A stretch of 64,000 bases of DNA from Acinetobacter sp. C26M (GTDB taxonomy: Bacteria; Pseudomonadota; Gammaproteobacteria; Pseudomonadales; Moraxellaceae), in NCBI RefSeq assembly GCF_023702675.1, contig NZ_CP098478.1, positions 3,720,001 to 3,784,000 of the forward strand, given 5' to 3'. Below the pieces are notes generated by a model. It saw only the letters and a list, made by a program, of their open reading frames with translations, searched no databases and was not told the DNA's origin. Position 1 is the first letter of the stretch, and each line of letters starts with the position of its first letter. Shown one piece after another: positions 52,280 to 61,510 of the stretch. The translations under genes were made by a program, and so were the position numbers.

Positions 52280-52933
52280 TTATGCGCATTGAGAATGTAG
52301 AGTTCCTTGTTCAGCACGTTGAAAAGCTGGACGCTGCTGAACACGTTGTACAAAAGCCTGAATATTTGGATACTTACCATGTAAGCGGTTCTGAATCGCA
52401 ATCAGTGGAAAGGCCATTTGAATGTCAGCGAAAGAAAAATCACCTGCAAAATAATCATGTTTTGACAGATAATCCTCAAGATACAAAATGTGTTCTTTAA
52501 CACGCGGGCGTACAAAGCCTGCTTTAACACCATCACTAATTTTTTCAGCAATAGGACGAATCACCCAAGGCACATGTTTGCTGACACTGTTCATCACCAA
52601 GGTCATAACGAGCAAAGGCATCAATGAGCCTTCGGCATAATGCATCCAGTACGAATACTGACGTTGATCGCTGGAGTGCTGTGGTTTAAATTTATGTTGT
52701 AGATCATATTGTTGCTGAAGATAATCCAGAATCACGGCGGACTCTACAATTACATCTTCTCCATCTACTAAAATGGGTGCTTTACCAAGTGGATGAATCT
52801 GTTTAAGGCTTTCTGGGGCTGCGTAATTGGCTGACCTTTGATAATACTCAACTTGGCAATCCACACCAAGTTCTTCTAATGCCCACAAGATACGGAACGA
52901 GCGTGAGCATTGTAGGTAATGTAAGGTAATCAT
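52280..52933 (-). CDS. Glutathione S-transferase family protein
   Basis: A 217-aa protein with the thioredoxin-like N-terminal domain (MITLHYLQCSRSFRILWALEELG; PLGKAPIL with cis-Pro near 52; ESAVILDYL) and the helical C-terminal domain. Cys9/Ser10-Arg-Ser at the N-terminus suits a Ser- or Cys-type catalytic residue. The substrate is unknown. Single gene, convergent with the SPOR gene. Confidence 0.92.
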   Translation of the reverse strand: MITLHYLQCSRSFRILWALEELGVDCQVEYYQRSANYAAPESLKQIHPLGKAPILVDGEDVIVESAVILDYLQQQYDLQHKFKPQHSSDQRQYSYWMHYAEGSLMPLLVMTLVMNSVSKHVPWVIRPIAEKISDGVKAGFVRPRVKEHILYLEDYLSKHDYFAGDFSFADIQMAFPLIAIQNRLHGKYPNIQAFVQRVQQRPAFQRAEQGTLHSQCA

Positions 52934-53030
52934 TTTTGTGCCTGCTTTTTTGCTGCGTAACTATGGTTTTAATCCCTCTCATAGTCACGCTTAGAATTAT
53001 GTTTTGCCCAAGCACAATAGCACTTTAGTC

Positions 53031-53429
53031 TTAAAGAATCATGGTCTGAATGTCTAAACTACGTAACAAAGTTTTAGTAACAGGTGTTTTGCTACAGACA
53101 TTGAGAAGTTTTTCTTGTAAGTCTTGTGAAACAGGTTGTTTAAATATTACACGACGCTCGATTCGTTCCTGCTGTTCACGATTGGTATGGAAATCCACTT
53201 CAACCGAAAACTCACCCAAATCTATTTCCTTATGCTGCGCATACATCCGCAAAGTGATCATGGTACAGGATGCCAGACTTGCAGTGAGGAAATCATAAGG
53301 TGCTGGACCTGTATCGTGTCCACCAAATTGCTCTGGCTTATCGGTGAGAAATTGATGCGTACCACTATTCACCGTCCCTTTCCAAGGCTCTGGCAAAGTT
53401 TGAACTGCTGCACTCGCGATAATACTCAT
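53031..53429 (-). CDS. OsmC family peroxide-resistance protein
   Basis: A 132-aa OsmC/Ohr-fold protein with the two reactive Cys residues: one in LASCTMITLRMYA (about residue 55) and one in LNVCSKTPVTKTL (about 111). These reduce organic or hydrogen peroxides. Its ATG overlaps the pirin stop as ATGA, so the two genes are translationally coupled. Confidence 0.92.
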   Translation of the reverse strand: MSIIASAAVQTLPEPWKGTVNSGTHQFLTDKPEQFGGHDTGPAPYDFLTASLASCTMITLRMYAQHKEIDLGEFSVEVDFHTNREQQERIERRVIFKQPVSQDLQEKLLNVCSKTPVTKTLLRSLDIQTMIL

Positions 53430-54373
53430 TTCGATGCCCTCATTTGATCAGGTAAAACAGGTGCTTCTAAGCGTTTGCCTTGGTAATCTGGAATCTCTCC
53501 AAAACGTGCATCATGATTAATCCAGTCTTCACGCGCCTGCTTTAGATCTTCCATGGTACGACCGACAAAATTCCACCACAGTAAAATCGGTGATTCAAAC
53601 GGCTCACCACCTATCAATAACAGACGATGACCTTGAGTTAACTCGACTTCAATCTCAGTTAGACCTGTTTCTAACACCACCATATTATCGGCCGTCAATT
53701 CATGCCCATTCACACGAGCCGTACCTTCCAACGCCATGAAAGCATATTCAAACTTAGGATTAAGCGGAATACGGGTTTTAGTGTTCGCTTGCGCAGTTAA
53801 ATCCACCCCCACCAAAGGTGTATGCACTTGCACAGGTGAGGTTGTATCGAGGAAATCCCCAACCAATACCGTAAATTCAACCTGATCTTTATTCACGATC
53901 GGCAATTCTGGATAGTGCTCAAACTTAGGCTCCATATTGCGCTTATCATCTGGCAAAGCGATCCAAAGCTGTGCAGCATGCATTTTTGTTTCAGTATCTG
54001 GCGCCACTTCAGTGTGTGAAATCCCATGACCTGCTGTCATCAAATTAACCTGCTTTGGGCGAATTAATTGCTTTGAACCCAAACTATCAGTATGCATCAT
54101 GGTGCCTTCAATCATCCATGTAAATGTCTGCAAACCAATGTGTGGATGGGGTCCCACATCTAGACCATCACCCGCGGGGAAACTGACAGGTCCAGCATGA
54201 TCTAGAAAACACCACGCTCCGACCAAGCGTTTTTGTCGGCTCGGCAAGGCTCGTTTAATCACGGTCCCCTTACCAATTTCTGCTGAGCGAATAGTAAATT
54301 CTTGAATAAATTGATTGATATATGTTTCGCAGTCTTTTGAATCAGAAATATCGTAATCGTTATTATTGCTCAT
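53426..54373 (-). CDS. Pirin family protein
   Basis: A 315-aa bicupin. The metal-binding N-terminal cupin shows DVGPHPHIGLQTFTWMIEG (about 74-92) and GHGISHTE (about 115), giving the His3Glu set. Pirins are iron proteins with quercetinase or regulatory activity; the role here is not known. It is coupled to the OsmC gene behind it, which suggests a stress response. Confidence 0.92.
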   Translation of the reverse strand: MSNNNDYDISDSKDCETYINQFIQEFTIRSAEIGKGTVIKRALPSRQKRLVGAWCFLDHAGPVSFPAGDGLDVGPHPHIGLQTFTWMIEGTMMHTDSLGSKQLIRPKQVNLMTAGHGISHTEVAPDTETKMHAAQLWIALPDDKRNMEPKFEHYPELPIVNKDQVEFTVLVGDFLDTTSPVQVHTPLVGVDLTAQANTKTRIPLNPKFEYAFMALEGTARVNGHELTADNMVVLETGLTEIEVELTQGHRLLLIGGEPFESPILLWWNFVGRTMEDLKQAREDWINHDARFGEIPDYQGKRLEAPVLPDQMRASK

Positions 54374-54537
54374 GATATGACTCTCTTTTACCTATGCTAT
54401 TGCAATGAGTTGATAGCTTGATCTTATCAATACAATCATTCAGCAATATAGTCTTTTAGTAATACACAGAGTGTTATCAATGAGACAATCTCTCCTCTTT
54501 TTTACAGATCTCCTAAATAGAAAATGCCCGAAATTCA

Positions 54538-54777
54538 TCAATGCGTTTTCATATCAACGATCAAACCTGTTAAACGACGTACAATGGGTAATAAGAACAT
54601 GACCAATGGATAAGCAATCAACCAAGAGAACATCCATGTTGCTGACCATTTACTTAAAAACTCTGGTATGAAGCCAATGCTCATCCACATATTGGCGAAT
54701 GACAAAGTACCACTCATAAAAAAGGATAAAATTAAGGGTAATACCCACGCTGCATATTTTGCAGGTAGTTTTTTCAT
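54538..54777 (-). CDS. DUF2798 membrane protein
   Basis: A 79-aa protein with two membrane segments (about 10-32 and 43-66), matching the DUF2798 pattern (KYAAWVLPLILSFFMSG, WLIAYPLVMFLLP). Function unknown. A GTG at 54822 overlapping the previous stop (TAGTG) would add 15 residues and cannot be excluded; the shorter start fits the family length. It follows the DUF3861 gene. Confidence 0.8.
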   Translation of the reverse strand: MKKLPAKYAAWVLPLILSFFMSGTLSFANMWMSIGFIPEFLSKWSATWMFSWLIAYPLVMFLLPIVRRLTGLIVDMKTH

Positions 54778-54821
54778 AGACCGTTTTCTAGATATCAATT
54801 CCATATCGTTGATATTCGCCA

Positions 54822-55118
54822 CTATTTCTTTACCTGCTGCTTTAGATTTTTCATAAATTGACCAAATTGTGGAAGAAACTCCTCAAATAAAGGATGATCT
54901 TTATTTTCCAACATCACTTCACTAAACAGCTTTAAACCAACTGCAAAAGATTTAGTGGTTTGATCATCAAAAAATTCTGCTTTCTTCAAACGTTCAACGA
55001 TCTCAAAAATATCGTCATGGTTGCCTGTATAAAATTCTAAACGCTCGGTATAGGTCGAGACTTGCCCTTTCGCATCCTTTAAATGCTGTACGGTGACATG
55101 ATATTGGTGTTGTTTCAT
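54822..55118 (-). CDS. DUF3861 family protein
   Basis: A 98-aa soluble, acidic protein beginning MKQHQYHVTVQHLKD, the DUF3861 pattern. Function is not known. ATG 55118 has GGAG 7 nt upstream, better than the ATG four codons earlier. It lies 20 bp after the Fur-like gene in the same transcript. Confidence 0.82.
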   Translation of the reverse strand: MKQHQYHVTVQHLKDAKGQVSTYTERLEFYTGNHDDIFEIVERLKKAEFFDDQTTKSFAVGLKLFSEVMLENKDHPLFEEFLPQFGQFMKNLKQQVKK

Positions 55119-55138
55119 AACATTCTCCACATGCTTTT

Positions 55139-55528
55139 TTAAGCACTTTCTTTAATTTCGACCTGCATCAAGTCAATTTGATATTGATTAAACACAACCT
55201 TCAAAGACTGTAAAAATTGTGCTTGTTTTGCTGTGGTTAAATCGGCACAGCGAATTTGTAGTAGTTGGATCTTAGACAAATTCGGAAGGTTAAATTTTGT
55301 CTCGGCACGATGAAATTGATAACTGGCAATTAGACCTGCGACCACGAGATCACTAACCACTCGATAGACTGTAGCCAGACTTAGCTGCTGTTGTTGCACA
55401 TTAAGTCGTTGATAAATCTGCTTTACCGTAAGATCATCTGTCTGTTGCGCCAATATGGACAATACCGCCATACGCGGATGCGTGACTCGTAGCCCTGCCT
55501 GTTTGATTTTCTGTTGTAGCTCTAGCAC
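55139..55528 (-). CDS. Fur-like regulator lacking the metal-binding motifs
   Basis: A 129-aa Fur-family DNA-binding protein. The winged helix is clear (QKIKQAGLRVTHPRMAVLSILAQ; LSLATVYRVVSDLVVAGLI). The C-terminal dimer half is degenerate: the His-rich HHDHxxC motif and the CxxC pairs of Fur, Zur and PerR are missing. It may use no metal or another signal. GTG 55528 has an ideal GGAGG 5 nt upstream and avoids overlap with the PadR gene, so the longer frame is rejected. It lies 13 bp after the PadR gene. Confidence 0.82.
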   Translation of the reverse strand: MLELQQKIKQAGLRVTHPRMAVLSILAQQTDDLTVKQIYQRLNVQQQQLSLATVYRVVSDLVVAGLIASYQFHRAETKFNLPNLSKIQLLQIRCADLTTAKQAQFLQSLKVVFNQYQIDLMQVEIKESA

Positions 55529-55541
55529 CTTTACCTCCAAC

Positions 55542-56069
55542 CTATAAACGTCCAATCGCAATGGCTGCTTGATCAATTTTTTCAGCAATTTGATGGATTT
55601 GCTCTTGTTGTAAATCCGCGATATTCAGTTTTAAACGCAGTGCTGTTTTTAAGTTTTCCATTGCACGGTGAATATCAATTAACTGATCGTTATTATGAAT
55701 TTCACGTCTCAATCGCAGTTTTTGTAGTAATGCTGCCAGCATGTCTTGCTGCTCTTTTAAGTAAGCTTCGCCATATTCAGTCACCTGATATTGCTTACGT
55801 TCCACATCGAGTAAATTGATAAGATTCATTTCTTCCAATGCAGTCAGTGTTGGATAGATTGTTCCTGCACTTGGGGTATAACCATCACCTACAAGATCAC
55901 TAATTTCTTTAATGATTTCATAACCGTGTTTAGGACTCTGCTGGATCAAATGTAACACCAATAGTTTCATACGACCTGATTCAAATAAACGACCACGACG
56001 GCCTGAACGGTGATGTTCTCGATGCTGGATATCACGTTCGTGTTCATGATGATCTGTTATGTGTTTCAT
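55542..56069 (-). CDS. YqjI-like PadR family regulator with His-rich N-terminus
   Basis: A 175-aa PadR regulator resembling E. coli YqjI, which senses nickel/iron and represses a ferric reductase. Residues 1-25 are rich in His, Glu and Arg (HHEHERDIQHREHH). The winged helix follows (MKLLVLHLIQQSPKHGYEIIKEI; GYTPSAGTIYPTLTALEEMNLI), then a helical dimer tail. YqjI's Cys residues in the N-terminus are absent. Two 16-bp palindromes upstream are likely operators. It heads the genes down to DUF2798. ATG 56084 is an alternative start. Confidence 0.85.
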   Translation of the reverse strand: MKHITDHHEHERDIQHREHHRSGRRGRLFESGRMKLLVLHLIQQSPKHGYEIIKEISDLVGDGYTPSAGTIYPTLTALEEMNLINLLDVERKQYQVTEYGEAYLKEQQDMLAALLQKLRLRREIHNNDQLIDIHRAMENLKTALRLKLNIADLQQEQIHQIAEKIDQAAIAIGRL

Positions 56070-56103
56070 CTTTATTTTTCTCATATTGCTTACTTTATGT
56101 ATA

Positions 56104-56151
56104 TTAAGATATATCTTAATTAATCTTATGGCAAGTAAAGATATATCTTTA
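56104..56151. promoter_or_regulatory. Tandem 16-bp palindromes, probable PadR/YqjI-like operators
   Basis: TTAAGATATATCTTAA (56104-56119) and TAAAGATATATCTTTA (56136-56151) are perfect palindromes sharing AAGATATATCTT. Their centres are 32 bp apart, about three helical turns, upstream of the PadR gene. Autorepression is inferred. Confidence 0.75.
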
Positions 56152-56496
56152 AATTTTAAAATTCTGATATTGAATGAATTATTTATTTTTTAGATAGATT
56201 TTTAGAAAAATTAAGTAATAAAAAAGAGCGTTTGAGTACTATTTCTACCGCAACGAAAATAAAAAATTGCTTACAAAACAGCCGATTTATTTAAAATGCT
56301 GCTTTTGTATCTTTCTTAAAATACTGGCTAATTTGAAGTTTAATTTCATATTACTTTTATTATGTTAAATCGCGTTTAGATGCCTGAATCTGACAAAACT
56401 ATTACTCTACAGCAAAGGATAAATATTAAAGCTGTTTTATAATCAAGCTGCAAAAACCTGCTGAAATGAAAGCCAAAAAATAGAGTTAAAATCTCA
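56152..56496. other. AT-rich intergenic region
   Basis: About 345 bases without a supported gene, very AT-rich. It must hold the promoter of the orphan at 56497, but no clear pair of hexamers was found. Confidence 0.5.
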
Positions 56497-56916
56497 ATGA
56501 ATCAAATAGATGCAATCTTAAAACACTTTAAAGAATGGCACCCATTTATGGGGATAGAATATTTATGGCATAGCTGTGATGGTGAAATGGACAGTGAAGA
56601 TTATCCAGACGTAAAATTTGAATACGATCCAGACACTGCTTTTTTTATGGCATTAGAAAGACTCCTAAAAAGTGGAGAAGCATGTTTATTTTATGTTTCA
56701 TGTACTGAACATCCAAAAAAATCGGAACTCTTAACAGAATCACCAGATAGCCAAATTACGCTACTCAAAAATGCTTGGATTGGTAAAGAAGAAATGGACA
56801 AATTGGATAAAGAGCATGATTATTTAGGTTGGTATTTTTTAGTGCATTGTCCTTATTCATTAATCCAAAAACAATATGATGAACATGGGAATTTTTTAAG
56901 GTGGTATGTTAATTAA
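56497..56916 (+). CDS. Small acidic protein of unknown function
   Basis: A 139-aa protein I do not recognise. No signal peptide or membrane segment; rich in Asp, Glu, Trp and Tyr (SCDGEMDSEDYPDVKFEYDPD). Its composition and the AT-rich flanks differ from the neighbours, which hints at acquired DNA. No clear ribosome site precedes the ATG. It ends before a strong terminator at 57035. A role as an immunity or accessory protein is only a guess. Confidence 0.65.
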   Translation: MNQIDAILKHFKEWHPFMGIEYLWHSCDGEMDSEDYPDVKFEYDPDTAFFMALERLLKSGEACLFYVSCTEHPKKSELLTESPDSQITLLKNAWIGKEEMDKLDKEHDYLGWYFLVHCPYSLIQKQYDEHGNFLRWYVN

Positions 56917-57034
56917 ATTTTTAATAGGAACTTTAACGTTTTCCTAAAATCAATATAATACGCCTCATAGCAAATCAATTTAACCTATTAAATAAAAATC
57001 ATATATTTAAAAATTTACTTTAACGCAAAACAGC

Positions 57035-57065
57035 AAAAAGCCGACTTTTCCAAGTCGGCTTTTTT
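57035..57065. terminator. Bidirectional Rho-independent terminator
   Basis: AAAAAGCCGACTT and AAGTCGGCTTTTT pair around TTCC, with A and T runs on both sides. It can end the orphan gene and the guaA transcript. Confidence 0.9.
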
Positions 57066-57075
57066 GATCTATTTT

Positions 57076-57287
57076 AGAGGGATTTCAAATACCATAAAAA
57101 TACTGCATGTATTTTGAAACCCCTCTGCCACGGCATCTTGCACTTCATTTTAAAGTTTCACTTTAAAACTCGTTCATGGCGTAATTCAGGCAAGAAGCTT
57201 CGCTTCATGAACCCCCGTGCTGCCGCAGGCATAGCCTTAGGCGTAAATTTGGCTAAAAGCTATCGCTTTTAGAAAGCCCAAATTTAC
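57076..57287. repeat. Cluster of stacked inverted repeats behind guaA
   Basis: Several hairpins follow each other: 57076-57126 (AGAGGG..TTTCAAATAC with GTATTTTGAAA..CCCTCT), 57148-57168 (TTTTAAAGT/ACTTTAAAA, 3-nt loop), a GAAGC/GCTTC triloop near 57195, the CAGGCATAGCCTT core at 57226-57238 and 57243-57287 (GTAAATTTGG/CCAAATTTAC enclosing CTAAAAGC/GCTTTTAG). The last includes the guaA stop codon. Confidence 0.65.
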
Positions 57288-58852
57288 TCCCATTCAATCG
57301 TTGCTGGTGGTTTAGATGACACGTCATACACAACACGTGAAACATCTTTAATTTCATTCATGATACGGGTTGAGATTTTATCAACCAAATCATATGGTAA
57401 GTGCGCAAAACGTGCTGTCATAAAGTCAACGGTTTCCACGGCACGCAGGGCAATCACCCATGCATAACGGCGGCCATCACCAACAACACCCACTGATTTT
57501 ACAGGTTGGAATACCGCAAACGCTTGAGCTGTTTTGTCGTACCAACCACTGTCACGCAGTTCCTGCATAAAGATATCGTCAGCAAGGCGAAGAATATCAG
57601 CATATTCTTTTTTCACTTCACCCAAGATACGCACGCCCAAACCTGGACCTGGGAATGGATGACGGTAAATCATACTATGTGGTAAGCCAATCGTTGTACC
57701 CAATTTACGCACTTCGTCTTTAAACAAATCACGTAACGGCTCAACCAATTCAAATTCTAAATCATCAGGTAAGCCACCCACATTGTGGTGTGATTTAATC
57801 ACGTGTGCCTTACCTTGTTTGCTTGCAGCAGATTCAATCACGTCTGGATAAATTGTACCCTGTGCCAAGAATTTCACGCCATCAAGTTTACGTGCTTCTT
57901 CTGCAAATACTTCAATAAACTCACGACCAATGATTTTACGTTTTTTCTCAGGATCAACTTCACCAGCCAATGCAGACAAGAAACGCTGTTCAGCATCCGC
58001 ACGGATCACACGAATACCCATGTTTTCTGCAAACATTTGCATCACTTGATCACCTTCGTTTAAACGAAGTAAACCATTGTCTACAAATACGCACGTTAAC
58101 TGGTCGCCAATTGCTTTATGCAATAACGCAGCAACAACAGATGAATCAACACCACCAGACAAACCTAACAGCACTTTTTCATCACCAATTTGTGCACGCA
58201 ATTGCTCTACACGTAGGTCGATAATGTGTTCAGGCGTCCAAAGACCGCGACAACCGCAAATCTTATGTACAAAATTCGAAAGTAATTCAGCACCTTTAGC
58301 TGTGTGAGTCACTTCTGGATGGAACTGTACGCCATAGAAACGACGCGTCTCATCACTCACTGCAGCAAATGGGCAGCTTGGTGTGCTTGCAGTCACTTGG
58401 AAACCTTCTGGAATCGCACTGACTTTATCACCATGACTCATCCATACGTGCAGTTGGTTCTCGCGATCTTGCAAGTTACCAATCAAATTATCACGTACTA
58501 GAATGTCTACTTCTGCATAACCAAACTCATGTACTTTACCTGGCTCTACTTTACCGCCAAGTTGTTCAGACATGGTTTGTAAACCATAGCAAATACCCAA
58601 CACTGGCACGCCTAATTCAAATACAACTTGTGGTGCGCGTGGGCTTCCTTCTTCATGTACGCTCTCAGGTCCACCTGACAAAATAATCCCGTTCGGATTA
58701 AACGCACGAATGTCTTCTTCAGACATATCGAATGCATACATTTCAGAATAGACACCCGCTTCACGTACACGACGTGCAATGAGCTGGCTATATTGAGAGC
58801 CGAAATCCAGAATAAGGATACGATCTTCAGTAATTTGAGTATTGGTCGTCAT
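57284..58852 (-). CDS. guaA: GMP synthase (glutamine-hydrolysing)
   Basis: A 522-aa two-domain enzyme that aminates XMP to GMP. The glutaminase domain (about 10-200) has the nucleophile Cys88 in GICYG and the HPEVTHT motif (about 177). The synthetase domain has the P-loop-like [10 protein letters not shown] (about 228-237), and the C-terminal dimer domain ends KPPATIEWE. Single gene; guaB is not adjacent. Confidence 0.98.
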   Translation of the reverse strand: MTTNTQITEDRILILDFGSQYSQLIARRVREAGVYSEMYAFDMSEEDIRAFNPNGIILSGGPESVHEEGSPRAPQVVFELGVPVLGICYGLQTMSEQLGGKVEPGKVHEFGYAEVDILVRDNLIGNLQDRENQLHVWMSHGDKVSAIPEGFQVTASTPSCPFAAVSDETRRFYGVQFHPEVTHTAKGAELLSNFVHKICGCRGLWTPEHIIDLRVEQLRAQIGDEKVLLGLSGGVDSSVVAALLHKAIGDQLTCVFVDNGLLRLNEGDQVMQMFAENMGIRVIRADAEQRFLSALAGEVDPEKKRKIIGREFIEVFAEEARKLDGVKFLAQGTIYPDVIESAASKQGKAHVIKSHHNVGGLPDDLEFELVEPLRDLFKDEVRKLGTTIGLPHSMIYRHPFPGPGLGVRILGEVKKEYADILRLADDIFMQELRDSGWYDKTAQAFAVFQPVKSVGVVGDGRRYAWVIALRAVETVDFMTARFAHLPYDLVDKISTRIMNEIKDVSRVVYDVSSKPPATIEWE

Positions 58853-59285
58853 GGTTCATCTTAAAGGCAAATGAATTAAGCGCCACATTCTAACATTTTT
58901 CACGCTTTGACGCACCGCAATTCATCATCTATCTTATTTTTTAGTTGGACTGGGAAATAAGCACTGATATTTAAACTAAAATTTCACAACCATGCTGCCA
59001 ATAAAGAGAGTTAAATCAACAATTCTTGCTTATTCTGCTCAACACAAAACAAAAATTGGTGCTAAGATGATGAGTCGAAATATGTATTACCATGGAAAGG
59101 TATTCAGTCGACAATCTCGTTGCCTTTTTATACGATTGTGATGACCTTATTCGAAGGAAAAATAAAGGGTAACTAAAAAATTTAAAGATATTGGCACATC
59201 ACCACTATCCAAAATATTTCACTATCATCATCTAGCGCTTGCCCGACCACGAGCAACAATTAGGACTTGAAGGACCAATAAAATA
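58853..59285. other. Divergent intergenic region guaA / DUF445 gene
   Basis: About 430 bases between divergent genes. It must hold both promoters; no hexamer pair stood out. No purine riboswitch or other structured element is recognised, and short frames lack ribosome sites. Confidence 0.5.
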
Positions 59286-60524
59286 ATGTTTCAAGAAATG
59301 ATTGCGGATTTTCAACAGAATTTCTGGTTATACATCTCAATCCCGTTTATTAGTGGCTTTATTGGTTATGTGACCAAAGTCATTGCCATTCAAATGATGT
59401 TTTCACCACTTGAATTTAAAGGGTTGCGATTATTTGGTCTGCCACTTGGATGGCAAGGGATTGTTCCTCGCAAAGCAGAGAAAATGGCCACCACTGCGGT
59501 GGAATTGATGACCTCTAAACTGATTAAACCCGAAGAAATTTTTGCCCGACTCGACCCCAAACGGATTGCCCAAGAAATTGAAAAACCATTGATGGCAGCA
59601 GCTGAAGACATTACCCGAGAAGTTGCACAGCAATATCAGCCGGGTTTATGGGAAGGCATGCCCGAGTTTGCACGACAAAAACTGATTAAACGAGTTCAGG
59701 CGAAAGCGCCAGAAATTGTTGAACACATTATGAGTGAAGTACAGAAGGATGTGACCAAGTACTTCGACATCAAACATATGGTCGTCAACAACCTACTCAA
59801 AGATAAACGCCTCCTCAACGAAATTTTTAAGAAAGTCGGCAAACAAGAATTCAAATTTTTTAGTAATGTCGGCTTTGTTTTTGGCTTTGCGATTGGTGTT
59901 GTGCAAATGCTATGCTGGATCGTCACTCAAGGTAAATATCCTTGGATGCTACCAATGTTTGGCGGCTTTGTCGGTTTCTTTAGTGACTGGATGGCCTTAC
60001 AAATGATGTTCCGCCCGTTGTATCCGAAAAAGATTATGGGCTACACATGGCAAGGTTTATTCATTAAACGTCAGAACGAAGTTGCGGCTGATTATGCAGC
60101 CCTGATCTCGAAACAGTTACTCACCTCACGCAACATGATGGAAGAACTTTTTTCAGGCACACATTCGGATAAAGTCATCGAGTTGGTCAGCCGTCAAGTC
60201 AAACAAGAAATTGATTTACAAGCTGGTATTGTCCGCCCATTAGTGGTCTATGCCATTGGTGGTGAGAAATACCAAAACCTGAAAGCCGAAGTTGCAGAGC
60301 GTATTTTAAAACAACTTCCAGATACCATGCGCTACGTTGAATCTTATGCAGAAGATGCAATGAATGTGCGTAATACATTAGTTGAGCGCATGCAGAAACT
60401 CAGCCCTGAAGAGTTTGAAGGCATGCTGCGTCCAGCCTTTAAAGAAGATGAGTGGTCATTGATTATTGTCGGTGCTGTACTCGGTTTTCTGGTTGGGGAA
60501 ATGCAAATTCACTTTATGCTCTAA
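59286..60524 (+). CDS. DUF445 family membrane protein
   Basis: A 412-aa protein with membrane segments near residues 14-38, 196-215, 220-245 and 392-410. The repeated motif GYVTKVIAIQMMFSPL (about 27-42) and FFSDWMALQMMFRPLYPKK (about 230-248) marks the DUF445 family. The loops are long and helical. Function unknown. A weak AGGA site lies 12 nt before the ATG. Confidence 0.87.
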   Translation: MFQEMIADFQQNFWLYISIPFISGFIGYVTKVIAIQMMFSPLEFKGLRLFGLPLGWQGIVPRKAEKMATTAVELMTSKLIKPEEIFARLDPKRIAQEIEKPLMAAAEDITREVAQQYQPGLWEGMPEFARQKLIKRVQAKAPEIVEHIMSEVQKDVTKYFDIKHMVVNNLLKDKRLLNEIFKKVGKQEFKFFSNVGFVFGFAIGVVQMLCWIVTQGKYPWMLPMFGGFVGFFSDWMALQMMFRPLYPKKIMGYTWQGLFIKRQNEVAADYAALISKQLLTSRNMMEELFSGTHSDKVIELVSRQVKQEIDLQAGIVRPLVVYAIGGEKYQNLKAEVAERILKQLPDTMRYVESYAEDAMNVRNTLVERMQKLSPEEFEGMLRPAFKEDEWSLIIVGAVLGFLVGEMQIHFML

Positions 60525-60538
60525 TCATTTCAATGATG

Positions 60539-60567
60539 AAAAAAGGAAGCTTAAGCTTCCTTTTTTT
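60539..60567. terminator. Bidirectional Rho-independent terminator
   Basis: AAAAAAGGAAGCTTAAGCTTCCTTTTTT is a nearly perfect self-complementary stem between convergent genes, with A and T runs on both sides. Confidence 0.92.
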
Positions 60568-60574
60568 AATGGCT

Positions 60575-60946
60575 TTATTTATGCGCATGCTTTTCAATTT
60601 TAATCACTTCAATATCTGTCGGTTTATAACGATGCGTATCTACTTCACCGACTAAACGCACATGATCACCGACTTTTAGACCAGCTTGACGCCAAATATC
60701 ATCATCAATTTCAATACCAATCGTGCCACTTTGATCTTTGAACTCATAATGATCACTTTGTAAATGTTTCGTGATTTGTCCTGTCAGCGTCACGCCCGTT
60801 TCATCTTTCAGTTTGGCAACTTGACTGACCGTAACCACATTCTTTGCAGCCTCTTGTACAATCACATGGTCATCTTTACCTGCCCATGTCAGTGTTGATA
60901 ATCCCGTTAAGATCACAATTCCACAACTTGCGATGATTTTTTTCAT
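60575..60946 (-). CDS. YgiW/YdeI family periplasmic OB-fold stress protein
   Basis: A 123-aa exported protein: signal peptide 1-22 (ending TWA-GK), then a BOF-type OB fold (VSQVAKLKDETGVTLTGQI; GTIGIEIDDDIW; VGDHVRLVGEVD). Family members help tolerance to hydrogen peroxide, acid and cationic peptides. Single gene. Confidence 0.92.
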   Translation of the reverse strand: MKKIIASCGIVILTGLSTLTWAGKDDHVIVQEAAKNVVTVSQVAKLKDETGVTLTGQITKHLQSDHYEFKDQSGTIGIEIDDDIWRQAGLKVGDHVRLVGEVDTHRYKPTDIEVIKIEKHAHK

Positions 60947-61056
60947 TTCATGTCCTATTTTATTCTCAAGTCTTTTGATCTAAACAGAAATAAGTACTGA
61001 TGTCGGCTTCAGTTTGTAATCAAGCGTAATCAATGTAATGGACAACATACGCTTAA

Positions 61057-61076
61057 CCCCGCTACTTAGAGCGGGG
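61057..61076 (-). terminator. Probable terminator of the DoxX gene
   Basis: CCCCGCT and AGCGGGG form a GC-rich 7-bp stem 18 nt after the DoxX stop; the T tail is short. Confidence 0.6.
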
Positions 61077-61093
61077 TGATTTTCAACAATGAA

Positions 61094-61510
61094 TTATTTT
61101 TCAATCACATGGTCTAGACTAAAACGACCGGCACCATAGAGCATTAACGCGAAGAAACCTCCAGCCATTGCAAAGTTTTTCATAAAGTTAATGGCATCCT
61201 CCGCCCCAGCATGGAAAATAAAGGCTGTAATAATACTAAAAAGCCCTAAACCCAAAGATGCAAAGCGTGTTTGGAAACCAAATAACAGCGCCAAACCACC
61301 ACCAAATTCCACCAGAATCACCAATGGTAATAGAGCACTCGGAACACCCATTGATTCCATATAACCAGCAGTACCCGCATAACCAACAATCTTGCCCCAC
61401 CCAGCAACAAGAAAGATATAAGCCATTAATAAACGTGCAACTAAAATTACAACGTTTGATACACCAGACTGAGTTACGATATTTTTTACAACAACATTCG
61501 GATTAAACAT
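61094..61510 (-). CDS. DoxX family membrane protein
   Basis: A 138-aa protein with four membrane segments of the DoxX/YphA type (ARLLMAYIFLVAGWGKIVGYAGTAGYMESMGVP; ILVEFGGGLALLFGFQTRFAS). Members are linked to oxidoreductase and redox stress functions. ATG 61510 has GGA 8 nt upstream, unlike the longer frame. Confidence 0.9.
   Translation of the reverse strand: MFNPNVVVKNIVTQSGVSNVVILVARLLMAYIFLVAGWGKIVGYAGTAGYMESMGVPSALLPLVILVEFGGGLALLFGFQTRFASLGLGLFSIITAFIFHAGAEDAINFMKNFAMAGGFFALMLYGAGRFSLDHVIEK

Noticed and set aside
58853-59285. Region upstream of guaA considered as a purine riboswitch
   Set aside because: The conserved purine aptamer core and its paired stems are not visible on the guaA strand.
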